Origin: Bacteroidetes bacterium GWE2_42_24
GTDB lineage: Bacteria > Bacteroidota > Bacteroidia > Bacteroidales > TTA-H9
Direction of reading: 5' to 3'
Length of the DNA stretch: 64,000 bases
Assembly: GCA_001768515.1 (NCBI GenBank)
Contig: MEOA01000021.1
Coordinates: forward strand, 1-64,000
Part shown: piece after piece, positions 52,037 to 60,628 of the stretch
Numbering within the stretch: position 1 is the first letter of the stretch
Layout: every line of letters starts with the position of its first letter
The notes under the pieces: generated by a model
What the model was told of the DNA's origin: nothing
Databases searched by the model: none
What the model saw: only the letters and a program-made list of their open reading frames with translations
Program-made: the position numbers and the translations under genes

Positions 52037-52510
52037 GTCAACGAATTACACGAAGCAGATATTCGTTTAATTCGTTTAATTCGTTTAATTCGTTTAATTC
52101 GTTTAATTCGTGGATAAAATGAGCTGTCAAGGTTTTCTGCGAAGAGGCACGAAGAATAAATTCGTGTAATTCGTGAAATTCGTGGATAAAATGAACTGTC
52201 AAGGTTTTCCGCGAAGAGGCGCGAAGAAAAAATTCGTGTAATTCGTGTAATTCGTGGATAAAATAAGCCGTCAGGGTTTCCCACGAAGAGGCACGAAGAA
52301 AAAATTCGTGTAATTCGTGTAATTCGTGGATAAAATGAGCTGTCAAGATTTTCCGCGAAGAGGTGCGAAGAAAAAATTCGTGTAATTCGTGTAATTCGTG
52401 GATAAAATAAACTTTCACTGTTTTCCGCGAAGAAGCGCAAAGAAAAAATTCGTGTAATTCGTGGATAAAATAAGCTGTCAACGAATTCCCCGAAGCAGGT
52501 ATCCGTTAAA
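52037..52510. repeat. 72-bp satellite array with nested 9-bp repeats
   Basis: Units start with ATTCG at 52160, 52232, 52304, 52376 and 52448, exactly 72 bases apart. Each has three 9-base words (ATTCGTGTA, ATTCGTGTA, ATTCGTGGA), then TAAAATGAGCTGTCAAGG, then TTTTCCGCGAAGAGGCGCG and AAGAAAAA. The left unit has five ATTCGTTTA words from 52061. Both ends carry a variant TGTCAACGAATT ... CGAAGCAG (52036 and 52477). The last unit has lost one 9-mer. No unique spacers, so not CRISPR. Confidence 0.92.
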
Positions 52511-52551
52511 TTCATACAATTGGTGGATTAAAACAAATGTTCTCAAAAGCC

Positions 52552-52582
52552 TTGACATTTAACCTGAAAGTAATTATCTTTG
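52552..52582 (+). promoter_or_regulatory. Promoter of the HExxH/membrane-protein pair
   Basis: TTGACA (52552-52557), 17 bases, TATCTTTG (52575-52582). It fits TAnnTTTG and also a sigma70-like -35/-10 layout. It lies immediately after the satellite and about 150 bases before ATG 52733. Confidence 0.65.
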
Positions 52583-52619
52583 CAAGAGGTGGTTTAGTAC
52601 AGCGAACAACACACTGGTT

Positions 52620-52696
52620 CACAATAGCGGATTACACCAATTTGGAAGTGAGACGGAAGTTTATAAATACCGGAACTATACACAACAGCGGATACA
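52620..52696 (+). promoter_or_regulatory. Paired direct repeat in the 5' UTR
   Basis: CACAATAGCGGATTACA (52620-52636) and CACAACAGCGGATACA (52681-52696) differ by one substitution and one base of length and are 61 bases apart, close to six helical turns. They lie between the promoter and the start codon of the HExxH gene, so they may bind a regulator or be RNA elements. Confidence 0.45.
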
Positions 52697-52732
52697 GGGA
52701 TATGATGCCATAATTTAACAATATTCTGTATT

Positions 52733-53908
52733 ATGAGAAAAGATTATCCAGATTCAATTAACGGGTTAATAGCACAATGTTTAAATACTATTATTAAGCC
52801 CACGATCTCTCCCGATCCTTTAAAATGGACAAATGACAAGGCATTATTGGAATTGGCTGAATTGTCAGAGATTTTCATTGACAAAAATCCTTGCCCCTCT
52901 TCCAGATTATTATTTAAAGATAATTCTTATTCATTGCACTTTTCTTATGGTCAAATTCTTTCATTACTTGAAATTATTAACCTATCATATAACGTAGCAC
53001 TATTTGAGCCCATGCTTAACAGCAGCATTACTCAAAAGCAAGATTTGCGTTTCATGAAAGAGCAGTTGGAAAACAATACTTTTCTTTTAGATTATTCATA
53101 TCTGTTAGATTTTTCTAACGACTATCTTCTTAATGAGTCTTTCTGTACTCCAGTTCCTGATTCAGAAACAGATTTTGCATTTGTGTGGCTTTTATTAGAT
53201 TATGCATTGGCTTTTATTTGTCTGCATGAACGGGCTCATATTCTTCGGGGACATTGGGATTATCTAAAAAAAGAGTTACTTACAGATGAAATTACTGAAG
53301 TGCTATCTCTAAAAGATATACTAAAAAAACAAACCGGGATCCCTAATTTGCAAAAAGAGTTTAAACCAACAGATGATATTTTGGCTTTTACCGGAGAACA
53401 ACTTCAAAGACAAGCGTTGGAATTAGATGCTGATTACTGGGCATTTATTGAACTAATAGCACGAAATACCCAAAAATCGTATGAATGGGTTTACGACTAT
53501 CCATTTATAAAAAGCAAAAAGGATATAGTATTTTTAAGTAGTTGTGCCGTTTCCTTTGTCTTCCTTCTGTCAAAACGAAATCAGATTGTAAATAATTATT
53601 TCGATCCTAATTCGCCTGATCCATCATTACGGCTATATCAAATTGTTGATATTCTGGCAAATCATTTAGATATATCAAAAGAGGAAGCTGAAAAAGGGAT
53701 ACATGGGGTACACGAAATTCTTCGATTAGCAGATTACCTTCATGAAAAATATGGGATCATCCATTCATCCAAAGTATTCAGGTTTCATGGAGATGATTTT
53801 GAGGGTTCTGTTTGGGGAGAAAATGCTCTTAGTTTTTATTATGCGAGTACTGAGAGATTAAATTCTATGAGACCTAAATTAAATAAATATGAAAGAAGAT
53901 GGTTATAG
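52733..53908 (+). CDS. HExxH putative zinc metallopeptidase, accessory gene
   Basis: 391 residues, no signal peptide. The key feature is HERAH in FICLHERAHILRGHWDY (about residues 162-178), a gluzincin HExxH zinc motif. About 60 residues later QALELDADYWAF offers the downstream acidic ligand in an E-L-D-A-D context, as in M48/M78 and Lit-like peptidases. The rest is helical and Leu/Asp-rich and is not recognised. The DNA is visibly more AT-rich than the flanking housekeeping genes and borders a satellite array, which suggests transfer. The next gene overlaps it by 20 bases. Such stand-alone HExxH/ELDAD proteins in islands are often involved in phage defence or toxin-type regulation, but here that is only inference. 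Confidence 0.7.
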   Translation: MRKDYPDSINGLIAQCLNTIIKPTISPDPLKWTNDKALLELAELSEIFIDKNPCPSSRLLFKDNSYSLHFSYGQILSLLEIINLSYNVALFEPMLNSSITQKQDLRFMKEQLENNTFLLDYSYLLDFSNDYLLNESFCTPVPDSETDFAFVWLLLDYALAFICLHERAHILRGHWDYLKKELLTDEITEVLSLKDILKKQTGIPNLQKEFKPTDDILAFTGEQLQRQALELDADYWAFIELIARNTQKSYEWVYDYPFIKSKKDIVFLSSCAVSFVFLLSKRNQIVNNYFDPNSPDPSLRLYQIVDILANHLDISKEEAEKGIHGVHEILRLADYLHEKYGIIHSSKVFRFHGDDFEGSVWGENALSFYYASTERLNSMRPKLNKYERRWL

Positions 53909-54272
53909 CAAAAACCCAAATAAGCTTATAACAGAGATAAGTAATTTGGATGATGATGAATTAGATTTATTGTTTTACAATGCAATTATTTCTGATTCGA
54001 TGGGATTTGATGGTAGTACCATTAAGGAAGCCATTAAAGGCATTTCGCACTATTTACAAAAGAATAATAAAAAATTCAGAGCGGAAATTTGTCATAACGA
54101 AACTATTGTCGGTTACATCTCTGATAATAAATCAAAAAACAGGACTACTTTAGTTGAAGCGATTGCAGCTTTGCTGATTGTATATTTGCCGCAAATAGCA
54201 GCTCTGGTTGCAGCAGAAAAAATCATCAGAATTGGTTTATCTTCTTATTGTGAGAAAGAAATATCAAAATAA
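53889..54272 (+). CDS. Small protein with C-terminal membrane segment, partner of the HExxH gene
   Basis: 127 residues. The ATG lies 20 bases before the stop of the preceding gene, so translation is coupled. The N-terminal 85 residues are soluble and charged (LITEISNLDDDELDLLFYNA; FRAEICHNETIVGYISDN). A hydrophobic stretch follows (LVEAIAALLIVYLPQIAALV, about residues 94-113), then a short basic/acidic tail. A membrane-permeabilising effector, an anchor or a regulator would all fit this layout. No family was recognised. AT-rich like its partner. A small perfect hairpin (TTGGCAT-AAA-ATGCCAA at 54306-54322) follows. Confidence 0.65.
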   Translation: MKEDGYSKNPNKLITEISNLDDDELDLLFYNAIISDSMGFDGSTIKEAIKGISHYLQKNNKKFRAEICHNETIVGYISDNKSKNRTTLVEAIAALLIVYLPQIAALVAAEKIIRIGLSSYCEKEISK

Positions 54273-55317
54273 CGTAGTTTGGTTTCATGACTCATTTCTT
54301 AGTAATTGGCATAAAATGCCAACAACATAAAAATAAGCAAATTATGTTAATAACCTGATGATACCTTTTACTATTTTATACAATATATAAATCTGGCATT
54401 CATTATCTTAAATGTAATATTAGCACATCTGACACAAAAACATATGAACACCAGATATGGATGGAAAAGAAGCATATTATTCGATATCTTAACTCAAATT
54501 TTCTGGTACAGCATGAATCTTGCCCGAATAGAATTCTTTGTACTGTTTTCCCGGCAAAGTAGTTTGTTGCTTAAAAATAAATACCGGCGTCCTGATTAGA
54601 TACATTTCACAACTTATGCTCTTCTGAGATAAATTCATCTCAGAATATTTAAGCTCTTTCTTAATTCTATCATCGTAATCTTAATGTTTGCCATGGCACC
54701 ATTATATCCTTTGATATAAAGGCATCAGGTTTGGTTAATAGAATTACAGCTTCGTGAAAGTGTTATATAATGGATCATTTGAGCATGATACGACCGGCAC
54801 AATTGTGAGTGATACTGGTGGTACATTTGGAGTGATATTATCAGCATCCTTCAACAAACACGGAATGGTACAGTATATATACTTCGTTTGGGCCTACATG
54901 GCTGGCATCTTTATACATTCACCGGTACACATCAAAACCAAATAGCACAGTCGATAATTACAAAGCAGTTTCAAGTACGGTCTAAACTACATAGCTAATA
55001 TTCTATTTTCTAATGATCGAAAAGAAATCAAAGAAAGTTGCAAATTTTCGTGATATGCTTAGATATCTAATACATATAGCGCGAGCAGCTAATAAATACT
55101 ATCTATATGCGCTGTAACGCAAAACGCCAAATAGAAGGCAGACTTTTCACTGGAGGCTATTGGTAGGCTGTAACGATTTAAGGTGGCGTTGAACAAAACC
55201 CAGAATGACTACTATGATGGAGGTTAATTTTTTATGGTGCTTGAGCCTTTCGAGTCAGATCTGAGCTTAACAGTAAAATTATGCTTTCTGTTTTTAAAAC
55301 AAAACGACGGCGTTTAC
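54273..55317. other. AT-rich intergenic region, no convincing gene
   Basis: About 1 kb. It contains hairpins at 54306-54322 and 54622-54645 (TTCTGAGAT with ATCTCAGAA), a palindrome TCAGATCTGA at 55255-55264, and only short chance-like reading frames (for example 51 codons from 54444 and 63 codons from 54754). It could be decayed island DNA. Confidence 0.55.
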
Positions 55318-55325
55318 TAACTTTG
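55318..55325 (+). promoter_or_regulatory. Bacteroidota -7 promoter element (TAACTTTG)
   Basis: TAACTTTG, 15 bases before ATG 55341, so the leader is very short. It lies inside the in-frame extension from ATG 55281, which is therefore rejected. Confidence 0.65.
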
Positions 55326-55340
55326 CGAAAACCTAATGCC

Positions 55341-58300
55341 ATGTCTTTCATCGCCGACTTACACATTCACTCGCGGTTCTCGCTGGCTACCAGTAAAGAG
55401 CTCACTCCTCCAACACTCCACCTGTGGGCTCGCAGAAAAGGAATTGGCCTTGTGGGTACAGGCGACTGTATCCATCCGAAATGGTTAACTGAACTTGAAC
55501 TGATGCTGGAACCTGACGATACAGGCCTCCTGAAGCTAAAACACGAATTCGGGCACCCGGAACTTAAATCTGCCCCTGCCGGCGATGTAAGATTTGTACT
55601 GACAACTGAGATCAGCAACATATACAAACGTGGAGGACAGGTACGCAAGGTGCACAACATCCTTATCTTCCCTGACTTCGAAGCTGCCCGTTCGCTGCAG
55701 CAAAGGCTTCAGCGCCTTCAGTTCAACATCAGCTCGGATGGACGCCCTATCCTCGGTCTCGACTCCCGCGATCTGTTAACGATGCTGCTGGAGGCCTCCC
55801 CCCAGGCAATGCTGATTCCCGCCCATATATGGACACCCTGGTTTTCGGCCCTTGGCGCTAAGTCAGGGTTCAATTCCATTGCCGAATGTTACGGAGAATT
55901 GACAAAACACATCCATGCTGTGGAAACAGGACTGAGCAGTGATGCCCCCATGAACTGGCTTATCAGTTCACTCGACGAATTCACCCTCATCGCCAACTCC
56001 GATGCCCATTCGCCTGAGAAGCTCGGGCGTAATGCCAACAGGTTAACGTGTGAAAAAAGCTACCAGGGATTGATGGATGCATTGAAAGGCGGCCCGGATG
56101 CTGGCTTCGGTGGAACAATTGACATGTTCCCCCAGGAAGGGAAATACCATTATGCCGGTCACCGAAAATGCAATGTTGCCATCGACCCTGCAGAAAACAT
56201 CAGAATGAAAGGGATTTGCCCGGTTTGCCACAAAAAGCTTACCGAGGGGGTGATGGATCGTATTGCTCAACTTGCTGATAGGGCCAATCCCCTTGAACGT
56301 CCAAACCGTGCCAGTTTTCAGTATGTCATCCCGCTGAAGGAGATGCTGGCCCAGGTTCACGGTTGTGGAGAAAGCAGCAAAACAGTGACCATGCTTTATC
56401 ACCAGCTTTTGCAACGATTGGGACCTGAACTGACAATACTGCTTGATATTCCAATCGGTGAACTTCAGCATAAGACCTCCCCGCTTGTTGCAGAAGCCAT
56501 CAGACGAATGCGCTCCGGCGAGGTGATCATTCACGAAGGATATGACGGAGAATATGGCACCATACAGGTTATCAGACCCGGAGAGCTCATGGAATCAGGA
56601 AGCAGTACAGGCTTCTTTGATAGATCTGACAGCACGACGAGAGATTCCCAATCACCACTGCTGCGCTTCGATCCGGCAAAGCTCATGGAGCTAAAATCGG
56701 CACCGGTACTCCCCAATTCTTCGCTGGCTGCCGAAAAGACCAGTCATTATCAGGCAGCGCCAAGCCTGCTAAACAGCAAACAACAACAAGCCGTCAGACA
56801 CACGGGCTCCCCTCTGCTGGTACTTGCAGGTCCGGGAACAGGGAAAACACGCGTGTTGACCGAAAGAATAGCATGGCTTATCAATAACTCGGGCATAGCG
56901 CCTGAAAAAATTATTGCGGTGACTTTCACGCAAAAGGCTGCCCGTGAGATGCAGGAGAGAACAATAAAACTGATTACCGGATCATTAACCGACGCTCCGT
57001 TCATCAACACCTTTCATGGCTGGGGAATAAACTGGCTGAGACAACATGCAGGTGTTGCCGGGTTGCCCGACGATTTTAACGTGGCAGGTGATCCCGAGAA
57101 ACGAATCATATTAACGGAGGAATTACAGATTCCGCCGGGTGAGATTGCAGCCAAAATGGCTCTGATCAGTGCCATGAAGCAGAAAGCAGACCAACCTGAT
57201 GTGGATGAAGTCATGCAGTCTATCAGAAACCGTTTTGATGCCGCCCTGCGTGCAGCCCGACTCATCGACATAGATGATCTGGTCTGCCTGCCTGTAACGA
57301 TATTACAAAAAGATGCAGAACTGCTGATCGAAGCACAGCATGCAACCCGCGCCCTCCTGATTGACGAGTACCAGGACATTAACGCCGTGCAGTATGAGCT
57401 TGTAAAGTTGCTGACCGCCGATGATCCCTCAAAGCTTTTTGCCATCGGTGACCCTAACCAGAGCATCTATGCTTTTCGTGGTTCCGATGTGGCTTACATC
57501 AACAGGTTCGTAAACGATTTTAGCGGCGCTGTTACCTATAGCCTCAACGAAAGCTATCGCTGCCCCCATAACCTGTTGACTGCGGCCCGGCAGGTGATTG
57601 ACAACGAAAACCAGACGATTCAGATTCAGGGAATTTCACATGGAACCATGGTTAAAATCACTGAGAATCCAACCGAAGCCTCTGAATCCGAATTCATCGC
57701 CCGTACAATCGACAGAATGACCGGAGGTACCCGTTTCTTTGCCATCGACAGTGGTATTGCCGACCCGGGCGATATACCTGCAGACATCGATCCATCACAG
57801 ATTGCCATTCTGACAAGAACACACCGGCAGCAGACATCTATTTGCAAGGCATTAAATGACCATGGAATTCCCTGGCGCTCATATCACCACATGGCGCCTT
57901 TCGCCCAAAAACCCGCTTCCGATCTTATCACCATACTAAAGGCCCTTGACAACCCGCAAAACAATTTTTACCAGCGTCAGGCTACACGCTTCTTCAGCAG
58001 TCAAAAAGCATACGGGACCTTCATGAACAATTTTCCTCTCAACCTCACCATTTCTGAACAGCTCTCATGGATTGGAGGACAGGTATTTCCATCATTGCAT
58101 GAAGGCTACCGGGAAATGATCAGAACGAGTGAGTCGTTCAGACATAACAAGCAAACCTTCTGGCAATACATCAACACCGGTATCATGGCCGATGCACTCA
58201 GTCCGGATGTGACGGCTGTGAACCTGATGACACTACATGCAGCCAAGGGATTGGAATTTGATGTAGTCATAATTGCAGGGTGTGAAGAAGGGATCATCCC

Positions 58301-58541
58301 TTACACCTTTGGAAACCGCAAAAGCCCCGACCCGGAGGAAGAACGCCGGTTGTTGTATGTAGGGATGACCAGAGCCCGTAACCTTCTGTTACTGACACAT
58401 GCCCTTGAGCGAACAATCTTTGGGCAACAGGTACGTTTACCCCGTAGCCGGTTTCTGGATTCGATCAGTAATGAGCTTACCGAGTTCGTAAAACAAGAAA
58501 CCTCACGGAAACAGGCCGACATTCAACTGAGTTTGTTCTAA
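55341..58541 (+). CDS. EndoQ-like PHP nuclease fused to UvrD/PcrA-type helicase
   Basis: 1066 residues from ATG 55341. Residues 1-420 resemble endonuclease Q (TIGR00375 PHP family): ADLHIHSRFS at the start, GTGDCIHPKW, a His/Cys zinc site (HRKC ... CPVC), EGVMDRIAQLA, and the GYDGEYG segment. EndoQ nicks DNA 5' of deaminated bases and abasic sites. From about residue 470 an SF1 helicase follows: Walker A AGPGTGKTR (about 496-504), motif II LLIDEYQD, motif III AIGDPNQSIYAFRGS, motif IV LNESYRCPHNL, motif V LMTLHAAKGLEFDVV, motif VI RRLLYVGMTRARN. A coupled nick-and-unwind repair enzyme is the simplest reading (inference). PorP/SprF follows after 10 bases. Confidence 0.9.
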   Translation: MSFIADLHIHSRFSLATSKELTPPTLHLWARRKGIGLVGTGDCIHPKWLTELELMLEPDDTGLLKLKHEFGHPELKSAPAGDVRFVLTTEISNIYKRGGQVRKVHNILIFPDFEAARSLQQRLQRLQFNISSDGRPILGLDSRDLLTMLLEASPQAMLIPAHIWTPWFSALGAKSGFNSIAECYGELTKHIHAVETGLSSDAPMNWLISSLDEFTLIANSDAHSPEKLGRNANRLTCEKSYQGLMDALKGGPDAGFGGTIDMFPQEGKYHYAGHRKCNVAIDPAENIRMKGICPVCHKKLTEGVMDRIAQLADRANPLERPNRASFQYVIPLKEMLAQVHGCGESSKTVTMLYHQLLQRLGPELTILLDIPIGELQHKTSPLVAEAIRRMRSGEVIIHEGYDGEYGTIQVIRPGELMESGSSTGFFDRSDSTTRDSQSPLLRFDPAKLMELKSAPVLPNSSLAAEKTSHYQAAPSLLNSKQQQAVRHTGSPLLVLAGPGTGKTRVLTERIAWLINNSGIAPEKIIAVTFTQKAAREMQERTIKLITGSLTDAPFINTFHGWGINWLRQHAGVAGLPDDFNVAGDPEKRIILTEELQIPPGEIAAKMALISAMKQKADQPDVDEVMQSIRNRFDAALRAARLIDIDDLVCLPVTILQKDAELLIEAQHATRALLIDEYQDINAVQYELVKLLTADDPSKLFAIGDPNQSIYAFRGSDVAYINRFVNDFSGAVTYSLNESYRCPHNLLTAARQVIDNENQTIQIQGISHGTMVKITENPTEASESEFIARTIDRMTGGTRFFAIDSGIADPGDIPADIDPSQIAILTRTHRQQTSICKALNDHGIPWRSYHHMAPFAQKPASDLITILKALDNPQNNFYQRQATRFFSSQKAYGTFMNNFPLNLTISEQLSWIGGQVFPSLHEGYREMIRTSESFRHNKQTFWQYINTGIMADALSPDVTAVNLMTLHAAKGLEFDVVIIAGCEEGIIPYTFGNRKSPDPEEERRLLYVGMTRARNLLLLTHALERTIFGQQVRLPRSRFLDSISNELTEFVKQETSRKQADIQLSLF

Positions 58542-58551
58542 TCATACGCCC

Positions 58552-59613
58552 ATGAAATTGCTTTCATCCTGTTTGGTAGTTTCTTTCCTGCTGATGAATC
58601 AGTTACTGACTGCACAAAGCGTGCTCTACAGCCAGTATCGGCGGGTCGATATGGCATTGAATCCTGCATTGACGGGCATGACGCCAGGAGCCTGGCAGGC
58701 GGAGGCACTCTGGCAAAACCGTTCCTTCGGGTCCGATACTACCCAGAACACCTACCTTCTGCAAGGTTCCTACAGATTTGATTTTAGAGGAGTATCAGAT
58801 AAGGGTTATGGACTCAGGATAGCATACGAGGACAAATACAGCATTGCCATCGGTGTGCTGGCTGAGATGCGCAGAGCAACCAATTACCGGGAACAGTTCA
58901 CATCGGCCTACGGTAGTATAGCCCTGCAAATGAAAACCGGCCGCAACGGCATTCTTTCAATCGGTGCACAGCCGGGTTTCTTCATGCAACCCTCCTACTA
59001 CCCGGTAACAAATACTTCGGCTGAGTTGTACAACGACACCATTTACATGCCCGGCACACCCAAAGCCGCGAAGTTTGATGTGAATGCAGGAATTCTCTAT
59101 GGTCAGGGACGAATGGAATGCTGGAACGATGACCAGTTATATAAATTTCAGATCGGACTGGCAGCCGGTCACCTGACAGAACCTTGGATGCGCGATAGTC
59201 TGCCACGCGTTCCCGGGCGTGAAATACGAGCACACGCCTCCTACCTGTGGGAGATAAACAGGACGTGGGGCGCCATTCCGTCGCTGCTATTTCAGTATGC
59301 CGATGAAAAACATCTGCAGGCCGGTGTTTCTATGATCTATCGCAAACACTTCAGCTATCTGGACCGAATCAGAGGAGCCTTGTTCTACCAGACTACAGGG
59401 CACCTGACCCCTGCCCTTGGTATGAGGTTTTATTGGGGTAACCGTGCAACATATGGCTTAGATATGGAAATAAGCTATGACATCTCCCTCCGCGATCAAC
59501 AACCATACGGTTGGCATAGCCGGGGCTTTGAGATAAGCTTAAAATTTGGTCCAATTTCAAGATGCTGGTCTGCCGATCCATGCTCTGGCGCTTACCAGCA
59601 CGAAAGCTACTAA
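58552..59613 (+). CDS. PorP/SprF-family outer-membrane protein (type IX secretion)
   Basis: 353 residues. A signal peptide (LLSSCLVVSFLLMNQLLTAQ) is followed by the family opening YSQYRRVDMALNPALTGMTPG and amphipathic strands of an outer-membrane barrel. The C-terminus is Cys-containing (RCWSADPCSGA). PorP/SprF proteins help deliver or anchor cargo of the Bacteroidota type IX system for gliding or surface attachment; they often sit beside large adhesin genes. Here no adhesin adjoins, only the DNA-repair fusion gene 10 bases upstream, so cotranscription may be incidental. No other T9SS core gene is present in the window. Confidence 0.85.
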   Translation: MKLLSSCLVVSFLLMNQLLTAQSVLYSQYRRVDMALNPALTGMTPGAWQAEALWQNRSFGSDTTQNTYLLQGSYRFDFRGVSDKGYGLRIAYEDKYSIAIGVLAEMRRATNYREQFTSAYGSIALQMKTGRNGILSIGAQPGFFMQPSYYPVTNTSAELYNDTIYMPGTPKAAKFDVNAGILYGQGRMECWNDDQLYKFQIGLAAGHLTEPWMRDSLPRVPGREIRAHASYLWEINRTWGAIPSLLFQYADEKHLQAGVSMIYRKHFSYLDRIRGALFYQTTGHLTPALGMRFYWGNRATYGLDMEISYDISLRDQQPYGWHSRGFEISLKFGPISRCWSADPCSGAYQHESY

Positions 59614-59820
59614 AAGCTGATCACCTGCATCACAACAATAGGAGGTTAATCCTCAGCGCTTCTTGTCGGATTCAGGCATTAATCCCTAAAAACAGATAAA
59701 TAAACAACGCTCTGCCAGACATACTTTTCAAAGGCGGGTGATCTGATTATTCTTAATAAAGCATTTAAAACATGCCGCACCAAAGGGTATTTAACATATT
59801 ATTCTGCCAATTATCTTATT

Positions 59821-59840
59821 TCAGGGGGATAAGCCCCTGA
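59821..59840. terminator. Weak hairpin between convergent genes
   Basis: TCAGGGG pairs with CCCCTGA around a 6-base loop. It lies between the PorP/SprF gene and the minus-strand oxidoreductase, without a long T run. Confidence 0.4.
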
Positions 59841-59900
59841 ACATTTTACCATTTAAGCTGGCGTAATAAACAAATATAGAGAAGATCGTGCGCTAATATA

Positions 59901-60563
59901 TCAGAAATAAATTTCCTGTCGCATCCGCTCGAGTGGTATATTCCGTTCGAGTAGCAATTCCCACACATCAAGAATCATTTGTGAATTACCGCATAGCATG
60001 ATCTCCGAATCAGCCGGGATTTGAAAGTCTTTGAGGAAATCGGTTACACGACCCATGAAGTCACCGTCATCGGCGCGCGATGTACAGGCGATGTAGGCTC
60101 CCGAATTAAAATCAGCACGATCGCAGGCTTCAGATGCCTCCCTGATTCCATGTATCAGTGTGAACCGCAGATCTGGGTGTGATTTCACAAAACTATGGAA
60201 CGGTGAGATACCTGTGCCGGTAGCTATCAGCAAGTGATGGCGGTCAAGCGATCCGGGGCGCAGGGTAAAATAGCCATTAGGGCCATCAACTGTAATTTGT
60301 TCACCCGGTTTGAGCAAAGCCAGCCGGGGAGTTAAGCGGCCATCATCCACAATCTTCACGAGCACCTCCAGAAAGTCGTCGGTTGGGGCATTATAAAGGG
60401 AGTATTCACGCATTTCGCCGATATCCGGAATCCCGATCGTAACATGCTGACCTGCTTTAAAAGTGAGCTCATCACGCTGAAAACGCAGAACAAAAGTTGT
60501 TGCCGTATGATACCGTACCGAAATCACCCGATGCTGTTGTTCGCCTCTTAAAAAGTGTACCAT
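59901..60563 (-). CDS. Ferredoxin-NADP reductase-like flavoprotein oxidoreductase
   Basis: 220 residues from the ATG at 60563; an ATG at 60602 would add 13 residues outside the conserved domain. The FAD domain (about 1-100) contains FKAGQHVTIGIPD and REYSLYNAP, the R-x-Y-S flavin motif. The NAD(P)-binding domain contains LLIATGTGISPFHSF and the late MLCGNSQMILDVWELL, ending EIYF with a terminal aromatic residue, as in FNR. It moves electrons between NAD(P)H and an iron-sulfur or flavin partner, which is not known. It is followed at its start by the lipoprotein gene on the same strand. Confidence 0.88.
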   Translation of the reverse strand: MVHFLRGEQQHRVISVRYHTATTFVLRFQRDELTFKAGQHVTIGIPDIGEMREYSLYNAPTDDFLEVLVKIVDDGRLTPRLALLKPGEQITVDGPNGYFTLRPGSLDRHHLLIATGTGISPFHSFVKSHPDLRFTLIHGIREASEACDRADFNSGAYIACTSRADDGDFMGRVTDFLKDFQIPADSEIMLCGNSQMILDVWELLLERNIPLERMRQEIYF

Positions 60564-60628
60564 AAAAAATAAACTGTCCGTTTTCTCCAAAGAACAAACC
60601 AACTGCGGTAAAGTTGCAGTCGGGGAAC

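Larger units (their letters stand above)
51193..52551. other. Repeat-rich intergenic region after typA
   Basis: About 1.4 kb without a convincing gene. Contents: typA terminator; interleaved inverted repeats at 51327-51469; 11-bp array B at 51615-51669; a perfect 12-base palindrome CGATAGCTATCG at 51703-51714; the 72-bp satellite at 52037-52510. Open frames in the satellite are caused by its period being a multiple of three. Confidence 0.7.

Noticed and set aside
52037-52510. CRISPR-like array
   Set aside because: The entire 72-base unit is conserved; there are no unique spacers and no cas genes.
51937-52515. Long minus-strand frames of 192 and 147 codons with RITRITRIF / HELHELHEF repeats
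   Set aside because: They come from the 72-bp satellite: the period is a multiple of three, so several frames stay open. The peptide is only the translated repeat.
54754-54945. 63-codon GTG frame
   Set aside because: No promoter or motif; it lies in AT-rich non-coding DNA with stops around it.
55281-55340. Upstream ATG for the EndoQ-UvrD protein
   Set aside because: The extension contains the -7 promoter box (55318-55325); the family start MSFIADLHIHS is at 55341.
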